From assembly GCA_963773195.1 (NCBI GenBank), contig CAVZAE010000007.1:124001-188000 (forward strand): DNA of 64,000 nucleotides, written 5' to 3'. The notes beneath the pieces were generated by a model. It worked only from the letters and a program-made list of their open reading frames with translations. It did no database searches and was not told where the DNA came from. Shown here piece by piece: positions 43,570-51,063 of the stretch (position 1 is its first letter; the number at the start of each line of letters is the position of its first letter). The stretch comes from CAIWHR01 sp963773195 (GTDB lineage: Bacteria; Pseudomonadota; Gammaproteobacteria; Burkholderiales; Casimicrobiaceae). The translations under genes and the position numbers were made by a program.

Positions 43570-45309
43570 ATGGACCATTCGCAACTCCGCCGCACGTTGA
43601 TTTCCGCCGCGGTGCTTGCAGCGATCGTGACGATCGGCGCGCCCACCCGCGCTGCGGACGTCACCCCTCAGCGCCTGCTCGACGCCGACAAGAATCCCGC
43701 CGACTGGCTCACCTATCACGGTAGCTACAAGTCGTGGCACTACAGCGGGCTCGACCAGATCAACGCGAGCAACGTCAAGAACCTGAAGGTCGCCTGGACG
43801 CACGTCACGCCCAAATCGACGCGCGGCCTGCAATCCTTCCCGTTGGTCGCCGACGGCGTGCTCTATTACAGCGGGTCGCACAACCAGATCTTCGCGCTCG
43901 ACGGCGCGACGGGCGATCTGATCTGGGCCTACAAGCAGAAGCTCAACGAGGACCTGGTCGCCAAGCAGACGCACTCGCCCTACAACCGCGGCATTGCGAT
44001 GGGCTCAGGCAACATCTACATGGGCACGCTTGACGGCAAGCTCGTCGCGGTCGACATGAAGACGGGCAAGCTCAACTGGGAGACTAAGCTCATCGAGTCC
44101 GAGAAGCTGACCGTCGGTTTCACCGGTGCACCGCTGCTCGTCAAGGACAAGGTGATCATCGGTTCGCAGGGCGGCGAATGGCCGTACCGCGGTCCGATCT
44201 TCGGGGTCGATGCCAGCACCGGCAAGCTCGCATGGACCTTCTTCACGGTCGGCGGCAACGACGAGAACGATCCCGCGCGCAAGACCTGGGGCGGCGATTC
44301 CATGAAGACCGGTGGCGGCGGCGGCTGGATGGCCGGCGGCTACGACCCGAAGTCGAACACAGTCTACTGGGGCACGGCCAATCCCGCTCCGCTGTACGAC
44401 TGGGGCGGTGCGGACTGGAAGACCGCCGGTGCGCGCCCGGGGGACAATCTCTACACGACCTCGGTACTGGCGCTCGATCCCGACACCGGCAAGCTCAAGA
44501 GCTATCACCAGGAGCTGCCGCACGACGCGTGGGACTTCGACAGTGCGGTCGGCGAGTTCGTGATGCTCGAGCGCGACGGCAAGGAATACATCGTGCACCC
44601 GAACAAGGGCGGCTTCGTGTTCGTCTACGACCGCAATCTGAAGGTGCAGAACGTGTGGCAGGGTGTGCAGAACATCAACTTCGTGAAGGGGATCGATCCG
44701 AAGACCGGCGAGCTCATCGGCCGGCGCGACATGGCCGAAGGCAAGCACCAGGCGCTTTGCCCGTACATCGCCGGCGGCTACAGCTGGAACGCGGGCTCGT
44801 ACAACCCCGGCACCGGGCTGTACTACAAGGTGGGCAACGAGTGGTGCATGGATCTCGAGGTCATCAAGACCACGCCGATCCTCGAACCGATGGCGCAACT
44901 CAACATCGGCTCGAATTTCACCGTCAACAAGACCACGCCGGACGGCGGCAAGGCGCGCGGCCACGTGAATGCGCATGACCCGCTCACCGGGAAAGTGAAG
45001 TGGTCCGTCGAATACGCTCAGCCGCCGCTTGCGAGCCTGCTGTCGACCAAGGGCAATCTGCTGTTCGTTCCGGACGCGCGCGGCTGGCTGCACGCGCTCG
45101 ACGCGCGCACCGGCAAGGAACTCTGGTCGCACAACGACGGTCAGGGCCACAATGGCGGCATCATCAGCTACATGGCGAAGGGCAAGCAGTACGTCGCGGT
45201 GGCGACCGGTTGGGGCGGCTTGGCAGGTGACGACTACAAGGTCCTCTGGGGCGAGCCGTGGACCAGCATGCCTACCGACCAGGGTGCGCTGGTCGTGTTC
45301 GGCCTGTAG
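43570..45309 (+). CDS. PQQ-dependent methanol/ethanol dehydrogenase, lanthanide-type (XoxF/ExaF-like)
   Basis: 579 residues from ATG 43570 (AAAGGAGGAAG upstream). Signal peptide MDHSQLRRTLISAAVLAAIVTIGAPTRA; periplasmic. Eight-bladed propeller with W-motifs such as GATGDLIWAYKQ, KTGKLNWETKL, STGKLAWTFFTVGG. The metal site includes Glu in SQGGEWPYRG, Asn in GTANPAPLYDW and PHDAWDFDS (residues 318-325): the second Asp of WDFD is the extra lanthanide ligand of XoxF-type enzymes, where calcium MxaF has Ala. The vicinal Cys-Cys pair near the PQQ is replaced by KQTHSPYNRG. Next come a cytochrome c and a XoxJ-like binding protein. Confidence 0.88.
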   Translation: MDHSQLRRTLISAAVLAAIVTIGAPTRAADVTPQRLLDADKNPADWLTYHGSYKSWHYSGLDQINASNVKNLKVAWTHVTPKSTRGLQSFPLVADGVLYYSGSHNQIFALDGATGDLIWAYKQKLNEDLVAKQTHSPYNRGIAMGSGNIYMGTLDGKLVAVDMKTGKLNWETKLIESEKLTVGFTGAPLLVKDKVIIGSQGGEWPYRGPIFGVDASTGKLAWTFFTVGGNDENDPARKTWGGDSMKTGGGGGWMAGGYDPKSNTVYWGTANPAPLYDWGGADWKTAGARPGDNLYTTSVLALDPDTGKLKSYHQELPHDAWDFDSAVGEFVMLERDGKEYIVHPNKGGFVFVYDRNLKVQNVWQGVQNINFVKGIDPKTGELIGRRDMAEGKHQALCPYIAGGYSWNAGSYNPGTGLYYKVGNEWCMDLEVIKTTPILEPMAQLNIGSNFTVNKTTPDGGKARGHVNAHDPLTGKVKWSVEYAQPPLASLLSTKGNLLFVPDARGWLHALDARTGKELWSHNDGQGHNGGIISYMAKGKQYVAVATGWGGLAGDDYKVLWGEPWTSMPTDQGALVVFGL

Positions 45310-45374
45310 TGCCTTGGGTCTTCGAATGGGCGGGCGGGGAGCGGCGCTCCTCGCCTGTCGTATTTGGGATCTCG

Positions 45375-45779
45375 ATGCGGCAAGACTGGCTCGCGGCATT
45401 CGCGTTCATCTCGGTCATCGCGTGGGCAACGGCGAGCGCGAGTGCACAGACGAACGGCCCGATGTCCTCGGGCAACAAACCGGCCGCACCGGCGGACGCC
45501 GCGCCAGAGAAGCCTGCCGCGGTCGACGACAAGGGCCAAATGGACGTTCGCAAACTGTTCGCCGGCACCTGCGGCTGGTGCCACAGCGACGGCGGGCGCG
45601 CGCCCGGCAAAGGCCCCCAGCTGATGGGCACGACACTGACCGACGCAGAGATCGCCAACCGCATCAGGAACGGCAAGACGGGCGCCATGCCGGCGTTCGG
45701 GAACGCCTTCTCTGCCGATGAGATCCAGGCGATCATCCGTTACATTCGCGACCTGAAGCCTGACGGCGCGCCCAGTTGA
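45375..45779 (+). CDS. c-type cytochrome (XoxG-like)
   Basis: 134 residues from ATG 45375. MRQDWLAAFAFISVIAWATASASAQ is a signal peptide. A Pro/Ala-rich linker precedes the heme site LFAGTCGWCHSDGGRAPGKGPQLMGTTLTD (CxxCH); the sixth ligand Met is in GKTGAMPAFGNAF. Single-heme periplasmic electron acceptor, the expected partner of the PQQ dehydrogenase 65 bp upstream. Its stop overlaps the start of the third gene. Confidence 0.88.
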   Translation: MRQDWLAAFAFISVIAWATASASAQTNGPMSSGNKPAAPADAAPEKPAAVDDKGQMDVRKLFAGTCGWCHSDGGRAPGKGPQLMGTTLTDAEIANRIRNGKTGAMPAFGNAFSADEIQAIIRYIRDLKPDGAPS

Positions 45780-46567
45780 ACGCCCGCGCCTGCTCGCTCG
45801 TGCGTGCACTCGCAGCGGCCGCGCTGGTCGCGGCATCGATGCTTCTACCCGCGTCCGCGTGGGCGCGCACGCTCGCCGAAGTCCAGGCGCGCGGGGTCCT
45901 CTCGATGTGCGCGAATCCCGATGCGCTTCCCTATGCGAGCAACCGGTCCGACACACCCGGGTTCCAGATCGACATCGGCCGTGCGCTCGCCGCCGCGCTC
46001 GGTGTCCCGCTTCAGGTCGACTGGATTGTCGCCCGGATGCGCGCCGGTCTGGCCGATTGTGACCTTCTGCTCGACACCATCGCCGACCCCGACGTCCAGC
46101 GCGGGCCGCTCAAGCTTTCGCACGTCTACCAGAAGAGCGGCGTTGCGCTCGGGCTAAGGCCGGGAAGCGACGCGGTGCGCGGCTTCAAGGATCTCTCGCC
46201 CGGGCAGCGCGTCGGCGTGATGGTCGGGTCGGTGGCGAGCGTTGTGCTCGGTAAGCGCGGGCTGCACACTGTGCCGTACGCGTTCGAGTCCGAGATGGTC
46301 GAGGACCTGGCGAAAGGAACGCTCGACGCCGGCGCGGTATCGCCGGCGAGCATCGCCTGGTACATCCGCGTCCATCCGGATGCGGGCTTGCGCTACGTGC
46401 ATGCCTACGACAGCGAGCCCGAGCTGCGCTGGGCGCTCGCCGTCGGCTTGCGCCGCAGCGACGACGCGCTGGTCACCGCCGTCAACGCCGCGCTCGATGG
46501 GTTGATCGCCGACGGAACGCTCGAACGGATCTACGCCCGCTACGGCGTCGATTACCGCCGCCCGTGA
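45776..46567 (+). CDS. XoxJ/MoxJ-like periplasmic substrate-binding protein
   Basis: 263 residues; TTG 45776 overlaps the cytochrome stop by 3 bases. Signal peptide ARACSLVRALAAAALVAASMLLPASAWA. Mature part TLAEVQARGVLSMCANPDALPYASNRSDTPGFQIDIGRALAAALGVPLQVDWI is the opening of MoxJ/XoxJ-type family-3 binding proteins, which support maturation of PQQ dehydrogenases. The C-terminus IADGTLERIYARYGVDYRRP is typical. It completes a dehydrogenase-cytochrome-binding protein cluster. The stop ends 2 bp before a minimal attC. Confidence 0.86.
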   Translation: MNARACSLVRALAAAALVAASMLLPASAWARTLAEVQARGVLSMCANPDALPYASNRSDTPGFQIDIGRALAAALGVPLQVDWIVARMRAGLADCDLLLDTIADPDVQRGPLKLSHVYQKSGVALGLRPGSDAVRGFKDLSPGQRVGVMVGSVASVVLGKRGLHTVPYAFESEMVEDLAKGTLDAGAVSPASIAWYIRVHPDAGLRYVHAYDSEPELRWALAVGLRRSDDALVTAVNAALDGLIADGTLERIYARYGVDYRRP

Positions 46568-46568
46568 C

Positions 46569-46614
46569 GTACAACGAATTAGCTAGCCGGTCCGGCTGAG
46601 CGATTCGATTAGGC
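46569..46614 (-). repeat. attC site, minimal 46-bp form
   Basis: GTACAAC ... AGCCGGTCCGGCT ... GATTAGGC. The stem is reduced to a 6-bp perfect hairpin. Almost the same minimal site occurs at 49579-49624. It starts 2 bp after the XoxJ-like stop and ends the array on the left. Confidence 0.7.
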
Positions 46615-46636
46615 CGCATCAAGTACACGCGAGAAG

Positions 46637-46861
46637 CTACTTCAGCAGCGTCAACGCACGATCTCGAACGCGGCGCGAAAATGCGACACCGTTTCGAAAG
46701 ATGTCTTCAGCCTTTTTCTCCTTTGCGGTGTCGCCCTGCGCATCGTTGTACGACTGGAGGAATGAGGCAAATATCAATTTGATCCTCGATTCAAAGGCTT
46801 CCTGGATGCATTGGCTTTCGTTCATGCGCTCAAGTCTCCCTAGTGCGTGCGGAATCTGCAA
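46637..46861 (-). CDS. cassette gene: small helical protein, 74 residues
   Basis: MQIPHALGRLERMNESQCIQEAFESRIKLIFASFLQSYNDAQGDTAKEKKAEDIFRNGVAFSRRVRDRALTLLK, with a second start at MNESQ. All-helical by composition with a charged middle; no membrane segment or signal peptide. No family recognised. It fills the cassette between attC 46569-46614 and 46882-46960. GC content is near 50 percent, lower than the chromosome around it. Confidence 0.65.
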   Translation of the reverse strand: MQIPHALGRLERMNESQCIQEAFESRIKLIFASFLQSYNDAQGDTAKEKKAEDIFRNGVAFSRRVRDRALTLLK

Positions 46862-46881
46862 CGGTACGCGTGAATGGGGCG

Positions 46882-46960
46882 GCCTAACGCATCAAGGTAA
46901 CCGGCCGCCAGGCGGGGGCGGCCCCGCCCGCCGGTTTGGAATCAACCAAACCGTTATGGC
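46882..46960 (-). repeat. attC site
   Basis: 79 bp. R' GCCTAAC at 46882-46888; R'' is altered (GTTATGG, 46953-46959). Its CCATAAC complement supplies the stop codon of the 46954-47163 gene. Confidence 0.8.
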
Positions 46961-47163
46961 GTGCGACGTTGCTCGAGAAGCGAATTCGTGCGCTGGACTT
47001 CCACAATGAGCTGACGAAGCAACGGCTTGGTGCCGATTAGTGCAAGCGGCAAGACGATCCATGCAATAGCGAGAATGACGCCGAAGACAAAGACGACGAG
47101 CCAGACTATTCCACCGAATGCAAATGGTTCCATCGCGGCCCTTCCCAAAGTTATAGTCGACAT
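46954..47163 (-). CDS. cassette gene: small membrane protein, 69 residues
   Basis: MSTITLGRAAMEPFAFGGIVWLVVFVFGVILAIAWIVLPLALIGTKPLLRQLIVEVQRTNSLLEQRRTP. A hydrophobic region covering about residues 17-44 forms one long or two short transmembrane helices, followed by a charged helix with coiled-coil character. The alternative start MEPFAFGG is equally good. Stop TAA is inside the attC core. Function unknown; similar short proteins occur in integron arrays. Confidence 0.7.
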   Translation of the reverse strand: MSTITLGRAAMEPFAFGGIVWLVVFVFGVILAIAWIVLPLALIGTKPLLRQLIVEVQRTNSLLEQRRTP

Positions 47164-47194
47164 CGCTATTGTGCTACCGCTCGTCGATCTTGGC

Positions 47195-47256
47195 GCCTAA
47201 CGGAGCTAGCTAACCGGCGGGCCGCGTCGACGCGCGAGCTCGACCGGCGAAACGCC
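47195..47256 (-). repeat. attC site, R'' side degraded
   Basis: GCCTAACGGAGCTAGCTAACCGGCGGGCC is a clear R'-L' half. The matching R'' end should lie near 47240-47256, where GACCGGCGAAACGCC is only a faint match. About 110 bp of unassigned sequence follow before the GST stop. Confidence 0.6.
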
Positions 47257-47365
47257 ATGATGATTCTCTGCTCTAGGATCCTGGAGCAGCTGATTAGGAC
47301 CGGTCCGCGACCCTGAGCGGACTCGAGGTGGCTTCGCTTCGCATTCGGTTGAGCACCGACGGCGG

Positions 47366-48010
47366 TCATCGACGGGCCACCTCGGCGGCCCATGCCTTCG
47401 TGGCCTGACATGTTTCCATCGCCCGCTTGTAGGCTTCGCGTCCGCTGGTGCGGGCCACATAGGCCTGCTCTGCCTCGCCGAGGGCGACGCTGCCCCCTCT
47501 TTGGGCCAACTCCAGGGCGTAGGTCACCGAAATGTCGGCAGCCGTGAATGCATCACCCGCAAGATAGGGCGAGCGCGCGAGCTGCCGGGTCACCAGCCCC
47601 AGCCGGCTCTCGAATACTTCCAGCGCCTTGCGGGCGCCCCAGTTCTGCCGCTCGGCCTCGGGCGCGAGATTGCGGCTGACGACAACGAAGTAAATGGAGG
47701 CGGCGAGGCCGGCTTCGCCAAGGTGAAGGAACTGTTGGTACGCGGGGAAAGCGGGATCGTGCGGGTCCGGCGCAAGCGGCGTCGGTCCGTAGCGGGCCAT
47801 CAGGTACTCCATGATCGCGATCGACTCGACCATCGTGACGTCGCCGTCCCGGATCGCCGGGATGAAGCCGGCGGGGTTGATGGCCAGAAACTCCGCGTCA
47901 TTCTCGACGCCGGCCAGCAGGTCCACCGGCCTCAGCTGGTACGCGAGCCCCATCTCCTCCAGCAGCCAGACGACCCGGAACCCCCTCCCTTCGCCGAAAA
48001 CGGTGATCAT
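47366..48010 (-). CDS. cassette gene: glutathione S-transferase
   Basis: 214 residues from ATG 48010. MITVFGEGRGFRVVWLLEEMGLAYQLRPVDLLAGVENDAEFLAINPAGFIPAIRDGDVTMVESIAIMEYLMARYG is the thioredoxin domain with the ES glutathione motif; SPYLAGDAFTAADISVTYALELA is the C-terminal domain N-capping box. Cytoplasmic detoxification-type enzyme. Its GC content matches the chromosome, unlike several other cassettes. It ends with a 47357-47366 TGA region and has no intact attC nearby on its 3' side (only the degraded site at 47195). Confidence 0.88.
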   Translation of the reverse strand: MITVFGEGRGFRVVWLLEEMGLAYQLRPVDLLAGVENDAEFLAINPAGFIPAIRDGDVTMVESIAIMEYLMARYGPTPLAPDPHDPAFPAYQQFLHLGEAGLAASIYFVVVSRNLAPEAERQNWGARKALEVFESRLGLVTRQLARSPYLAGDAFTAADISVTYALELAQRGGSVALGEAEQAYVARTSGREAYKRAMETCQATKAWAAEVARR

Positions 48011-48081
48011 GTCCGCGATTCCCTTGTGTGTGCTCAATGATGGCAAAGGCGATGAATGGCGCACTCATTCGCACTTGTGGG

Positions 48082-48173
48082 TTCTGACGGAACCAAGTTA
48101 ACCGGCCCGCCGCCGGCGGCGTTCCGAGAAACAAGGCTCGTACCGGTGGGTCCGGTTAAACGCGTGGTTAGGC
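48082..48173 (-). repeat. attC site, R' degraded
   Basis: 92 bp. R'' GTTAGGC at 48167-48173 is intact; R' reads TTCTGAC (48082-48088). Its R'' flank CCACGCG is shared with the half site at 51064, a subtype within the array. Confidence 0.75.
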
Positions 48174-48185
48174 GTCACACGCGCT

Positions 48186-48485
48186 TTAGTGGGGAAGCCG
48201 CGCCTTGAGTACATCGGCCTTTTCGAAGCTTGGCGGATGCGTAAACAATCCGGCAAACTCGCTTGACAATTTTGGACCACCTGCCGCGAGCAAAGCATCC
48301 CTGTCTTTCTCACTTGCAAATGCCGCGAAAGCACCGTAGGTCGTTGGCCCGATGCGAAACGCAATCCACATCGTGGTGGATGGCTGTCCCTCAACAATCG
48401 CCAACCCACTATCAAAGAACCGCTGGATGTGAGCTTCGTTTCCTGGCTTTGCCTCAAATCTAGCAAGAACTGCAACAGTAACCAT
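48186..48485 (-). CDS. cassette gene: ABM-type (dimeric ferredoxin-like) monooxygenase
   Basis: 99 residues from ATG 48485, with AGGAGG-like upstream. MVTVAVLARFEAKPGNEAHIQRFFDSGLAIVEGQPSTTMWIAFRIGPTTYGAFAAFASEKDRDALLAAGG is an antibiotic-biosynthesis-monooxygenase (ABM) domain. A diverged paralogue sits 2.3 kb away in the same array (50741-51040), sharing MVTVA, EAKPG, TT.W..FRIGP and the C-terminal EK.DVL.A.LP. Cofactor-free oxygenase or quinol-type activity is known in the family; the role here is unknown. Confidence 0.85.
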   Translation of the reverse strand: MVTVAVLARFEAKPGNEAHIQRFFDSGLAIVEGQPSTTMWIAFRIGPTTYGAFAAFASEKDRDALLAAGGPKLSSEFAGLFTHPPSFEKADVLKARLPH

Positions 48486-48557
48486 CTGTGCTCCTCCGCT
48501 TCCCATCCCGGCAGTAAGGCGATGTCGCGATTTCGGTTCGAAATGCGGACCGATGAC

Positions 48558-48641
48558 CCCTAACGAACGAAGGTAACCGGCGACCCGCCGCGCCGGCGAC
48601 GCCGCGCACGCGGGACATCCGCCTTGGCCGAGAGGCTAGGC
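48558..48641 (-). repeat. attC site
   Basis: 84 bp, R' CCCTAAC (48558-48564), R'' GCTAGGC (48635-48641). Same internal blocks as the rest of the array. Confidence 0.85.
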
Positions 48642-48673
48642 GTCATGACGGGGCCCAAGCCCTGATTGACGAG

Positions 48674-49513
48674 CTATACGTGCACCCACGCGCAAATCTG
48701 ATAGTGCCCAGTGATTACACTAGACAAAGCCTGAGCTTCAGTGCTCAGTCGCTCGGCGAGAGTCTCGAGTCCAACTTCTTCGGCGGTCGCGACGCCTAGC
48801 CGCTCCATTTCGGGCATGAGGACTCCGATGAGGTCAGCGAACATTCGAAGCCATGGCGTAATTGCCGCTCCGCCACCAATTGGCGCTTCAAGACGCATGG
48901 TAGGAGGTGATAGCCCAGCACCGACGAAAGTTGCGTACAGCTTGGATCCCATTCGCGACTCAGTGCCATGCAAGCGCAGCGTTTCGGCGCCCCACTGGCA
49001 GCACCGCTCGAATGTCGGCGCTTCCGGAAATGATCTGAGTCCACTCCAGTCGATCTCATGAAACGCAACCAGGCCCCCTGGGCTTACGAGCGCTGAGAGA
49101 TGCCGCAGCATGATCGTCGGATCACGTTGAAACTGCAGCACGTATCGACCAATCACCGCATCAAAAGGCCGATCGAATGCCATTGTTGCGGGATCACCTG
49201 CGGTGAAGGTTACGTTCGTCAGTGATTTAGCCTTCGAGCGCTCCCGAGCAATCTGAAGTACGGCCGGAGCCCGATCAACGCCGACGACTTCGCCACTGGC
49301 GCCGACAATGTCGGCGGCGAGAAACGCGACGTCGCCTGCGCCACTGCCAACGTCAAGGACTCGCATCCCGGGCACAAGTCCAGCCTCCCGAAGGAAGCGT
49401 TGTGTGATGGGATCGACGCGTTGGGCTTGTGCCTTGAGCCGTTCAACCTCGCGATCAGAATGGCCCAATATGTATGGGCGTGGCGGAGGGATATTGTGGC
49501 TATTTTGGCTCAT
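48674..49513 (-). CDS. cassette gene: class I SAM methyltransferase
   Basis: 279 residues from ATG 49513. VPGMRVLDVGSGAGDVAFLAADIVGASGEVVGVDRAPAVLQIARERS is SAM motif I, with FDAVIGRYVLQFQRDP and LSALVSPGGLVAFHEIDW as later motifs. It belongs to the UbiE-like small-molecule methyltransferases. Lower GC (about 55 percent) than the chromosome suggests a foreign cassette. Cytoplasmic; substrate unknown. Confidence 0.88.
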   Translation of the reverse strand: MSQNSHNIPPPRPYILGHSDREVERLKAQAQRVDPITQRFLREAGLVPGMRVLDVGSGAGDVAFLAADIVGASGEVVGVDRAPAVLQIARERSKAKSLTNVTFTAGDPATMAFDRPFDAVIGRYVLQFQRDPTIMLRHLSALVSPGGLVAFHEIDWSGLRSFPEAPTFERCCQWGAETLRLHGTESRMGSKLYATFVGAGLSPPTMRLEAPIGGGAAITPWLRMFADLIGVLMPEMERLGVATAEEVGLETLAERLSTEAQALSSVITGHYQICAWVHV

Positions 49514-49578
49514 GACTCGACGTCTCGATCTCCACGGCTCACCGTGCCCAAGTTTGCTCAATGATCCCGAATGATGAC

Positions 49579-49624
49579 GCCTAACGAAACAAGCTAACCG
49601 GTCCGGCTGAGCGAATGATTGGGC
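49579..49624 (-). repeat. attC site, minimal 46-bp form
   Basis: GCCTAACGAAACAAGCTAAC, then CGGTCCGGCTGAGCG, then GATTGGGC. Only a 6-bp stem remains. It matches the 46569-46614 site at nearly all positions. Confidence 0.8.
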
Positions 49625-49633
49625 GACATTGCT

Positions 49634-50110
49634 TCAGCCCTTGGACTTCCGACTGATTGAAAGGCCAGCCGCCTTCACGCCGGCCTCCGCACACGCCGTG
49701 TCATCTTCTGGCGCCTCGCCTGAAACGCCAACGGCGCCGACGTACTGGCCTTCCGACGAGTAAATGGGAATGCCGCCCGCGACTGTAACGACGTGTGGCG
49801 CATTGGCGAAGCCAGGCGTCTGCTTTGCAGCTGCCGCCATGTCCGCCGTGGAGAAGTGCCAGCTTGCCACCGCTTCAGCCTTCTGCAGCGCGAATTCGGT
49901 GACGCCAGGCTGGTTACCGTCCATGCGCAGGAGAGCAACGGGATGCCCGCCATCGTCGTAGACTGCGATTGCATGGCTCTGCCCCTTGCCTTTGGCGTGA
50001 GCCACGCATCCGTTGATGATCTGCGAGGCAACATCTGCCGTGATGCTCGGCGAGGCAGCAATGCTCACAGCTGGCGCCAAGACGAAAACAGCCATCAGTC
50101 TTCGAAGCAT
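49634..50110 (-). CDS. cassette gene: exported GlcG/HbpS-type (DUF336) protein
   Basis: 158 residues from ATG 50110; the frame is open further, but would cross the upstream attC. MLRRLMAVFVLAPAVSIAASP is a signal peptide. SITADVASQIINGCVAHAKGKGQSHAIAVYDDGGHPVALLRMDGNQPGVTEFALQKAEAVASWHFSTADMAAAA is the GlcG/HbpS heme-degrading or sensor-type fold. It ends GVSGEAPEDDTACAEAGVKAAGLSISR. Periplasmic; HbpS relatives bind heme or cobalamin. Function here unknown. Confidence 0.87.
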   Translation of the reverse strand: MLRRLMAVFVLAPAVSIAASPSITADVASQIINGCVAHAKGKGQSHAIAVYDDGGHPVALLRMDGNQPGVTEFALQKAEAVASWHFSTADMAAAAKQTPGFANAPHVVTVAGGIPIYSSEGQYVGAVGVSGEAPEDDTACAEAGVKAAGLSISRKSKG

Positions 50111-50139
50111 TGCGTCCTCCGCTTTAGGTTGCCTATGTC

Positions 50140-50217
50140 GCCCAACGTTCGACGTAAGAGGCGGCCGCAAGTGGGCGAAGCCCACTTGTGGACGTGCCCT
50201 TGACGGAGGGGTTAGGT
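50140..50217 (-). repeat. attC site
   Basis: 78 bp, R' GCCCAAC (50140-50146), R'' GTTAGGT (50211-50217). The stem contains a long perfect hairpin around GTGGGCGAAGCCCAC. Confidence 0.85.
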
Positions 50218-50227
50218 GCATGCGGGC

Positions 50228-50623
50228 TTATGGGATGTGCTCGGCGTCCGGCGGAGGAACGACCCAGCTGTGCATTCGAGTCTCGTAGACGGAGACGAGC
50301 GGCGGCGGAAAGCTTGGATCTGCAAATGCCCCAACAGGGATTGCAAGGTACTCCTCCAATCCCTCCGGCTCATAGTAGACAGTTGATCCGCAGGTCGGGC
50401 AAAAGTGGAACCTGACGTGAGAGCCTTCGTCACCAACGCGGACGTACTCAGACGAAACACCGGAGAGCGAGACATCTTCGCGACGAAACCTGGCTTGCTG
50501 CCCGAAGACGCTGCCAGTTCGGCGTTGACAGGCCAGGCAGTGACAAATCGAGATGCGTACGGGCTCACCGGTGACTTTGGCAGTGAGCTGACCACAAATG
50601 CAAGAGGCAAAGCGGTCCGCCAT
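50228..50623 (-). CDS. cassette gene: GFA-fold zinc protein
   Basis: 131 residues. MADRFASCICGQLTAKVTGEPVRISICHCLACQRRTGSVFGQQARFRREDVSLSGVSSEYVRVGDEGSHVRFHFCPTCGSTVYYEPEGL. The CxC, CHCLAC and CPTC ligands are complete. This is the only GFA gene sitting in an intact cassette (attC sites 50140 and 50641); its relatives at 32-41 kb lie in the decayed zone. It supports the idea that GFA genes entered this region as cassettes. Confidence 0.9.
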   Translation of the reverse strand: MADRFASCICGQLTAKVTGEPVRISICHCLACQRRTGSVFGQQARFRREDVSLSGVSSEYVRVGDEGSHVRFHFCPTCGSTVYYEPEGLEEYLAIPVGAFADPSFPPPLVSVYETRMHSWVVPPPDAEHIP

Positions 50624-50640
50624 GGAGGCCTTTCTCAGGC

Positions 50641-50724
50641 ACCTAACGACCTAAGGTAACCGGCGGCCCGCTACGCGCGCGAAAGCCGCGCACGCAGCGG
50701 TCCGAGTTGACCGAGCGGTTAGGC
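50641..50724 (-). repeat. attC site
   Basis: 84 bp, R' ACCTAAC (50641-50647), R'' GTTAGGC (50718-50724). Internal GACCTAAGGTAACCGGCGG and GAGTTGACCGAGCG blocks follow the array pattern. Confidence 0.9.
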
Positions 50725-50740
50725 CTGCGACGCATGCCCC

Positions 50741-51040
50741 TTAAGGCAGCTTGGCTGCGAGAACATCGACCTTCTCGATGGCAGGAGGTTTGGCGAAGAG
50801 CTCGGAAGCCTTCGCCATCAGCGCTGCCGCGACCTTGCCCGAGAGGTGAGCTTGGCGACCGGCCTCGTCCGGGAAGGCATCAAAAATCCCGAATGTCGAT
50901 GGACCAAGGCGGATCCCGAACCAAGCGGTGGTTTCGGGCTCGTCTTGGGCTAGCGGCAAACCGCCGCGGAGGAAACTCTCGACTTCGGTCTCTTTACCGG
51001 GTTTTGCTTCCAAGCGAACCAGCAGAGCTACTGTGACCAT
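50741..51040 (-). CDS. cassette gene: ABM-type monooxygenase paralogue
   Basis: 99 residues. MVTVALLVRLEAKPGKETEVESFLRGGLPLAQDEPETTAWFGIRLGPSTFGIFDAFPDEAGRQAHLSGKVAAALMAKASELFAKPP. Paralogue of the 48186 gene with about half of positions conserved. The start ATG 51040 has GGAGGAC just before it. Two related cassettes in one array suggest duplication or repeated capture. Confidence 0.87.
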   Translation of the reverse strand: MVTVALLVRLEAKPGKETEVESFLRGGLPLAQDEPETTAWFGIRLGPSTFGIFDAFPDEAGRQAHLSGKVAAALMAKASELFAKPPAIEKVDVLAAKLP

Positions 51041-51063
51041 AATGAGTCCTCCAAGTACGCGTG

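Noticed and set aside
45309..45375. Terminator between the PQQ dehydrogenase and the cytochrome
   Set aside because: A GCGGGGAG/CTCCTCGC hairpin with a mismatch is present, but no T-run follows; at most an attenuator-like structure.
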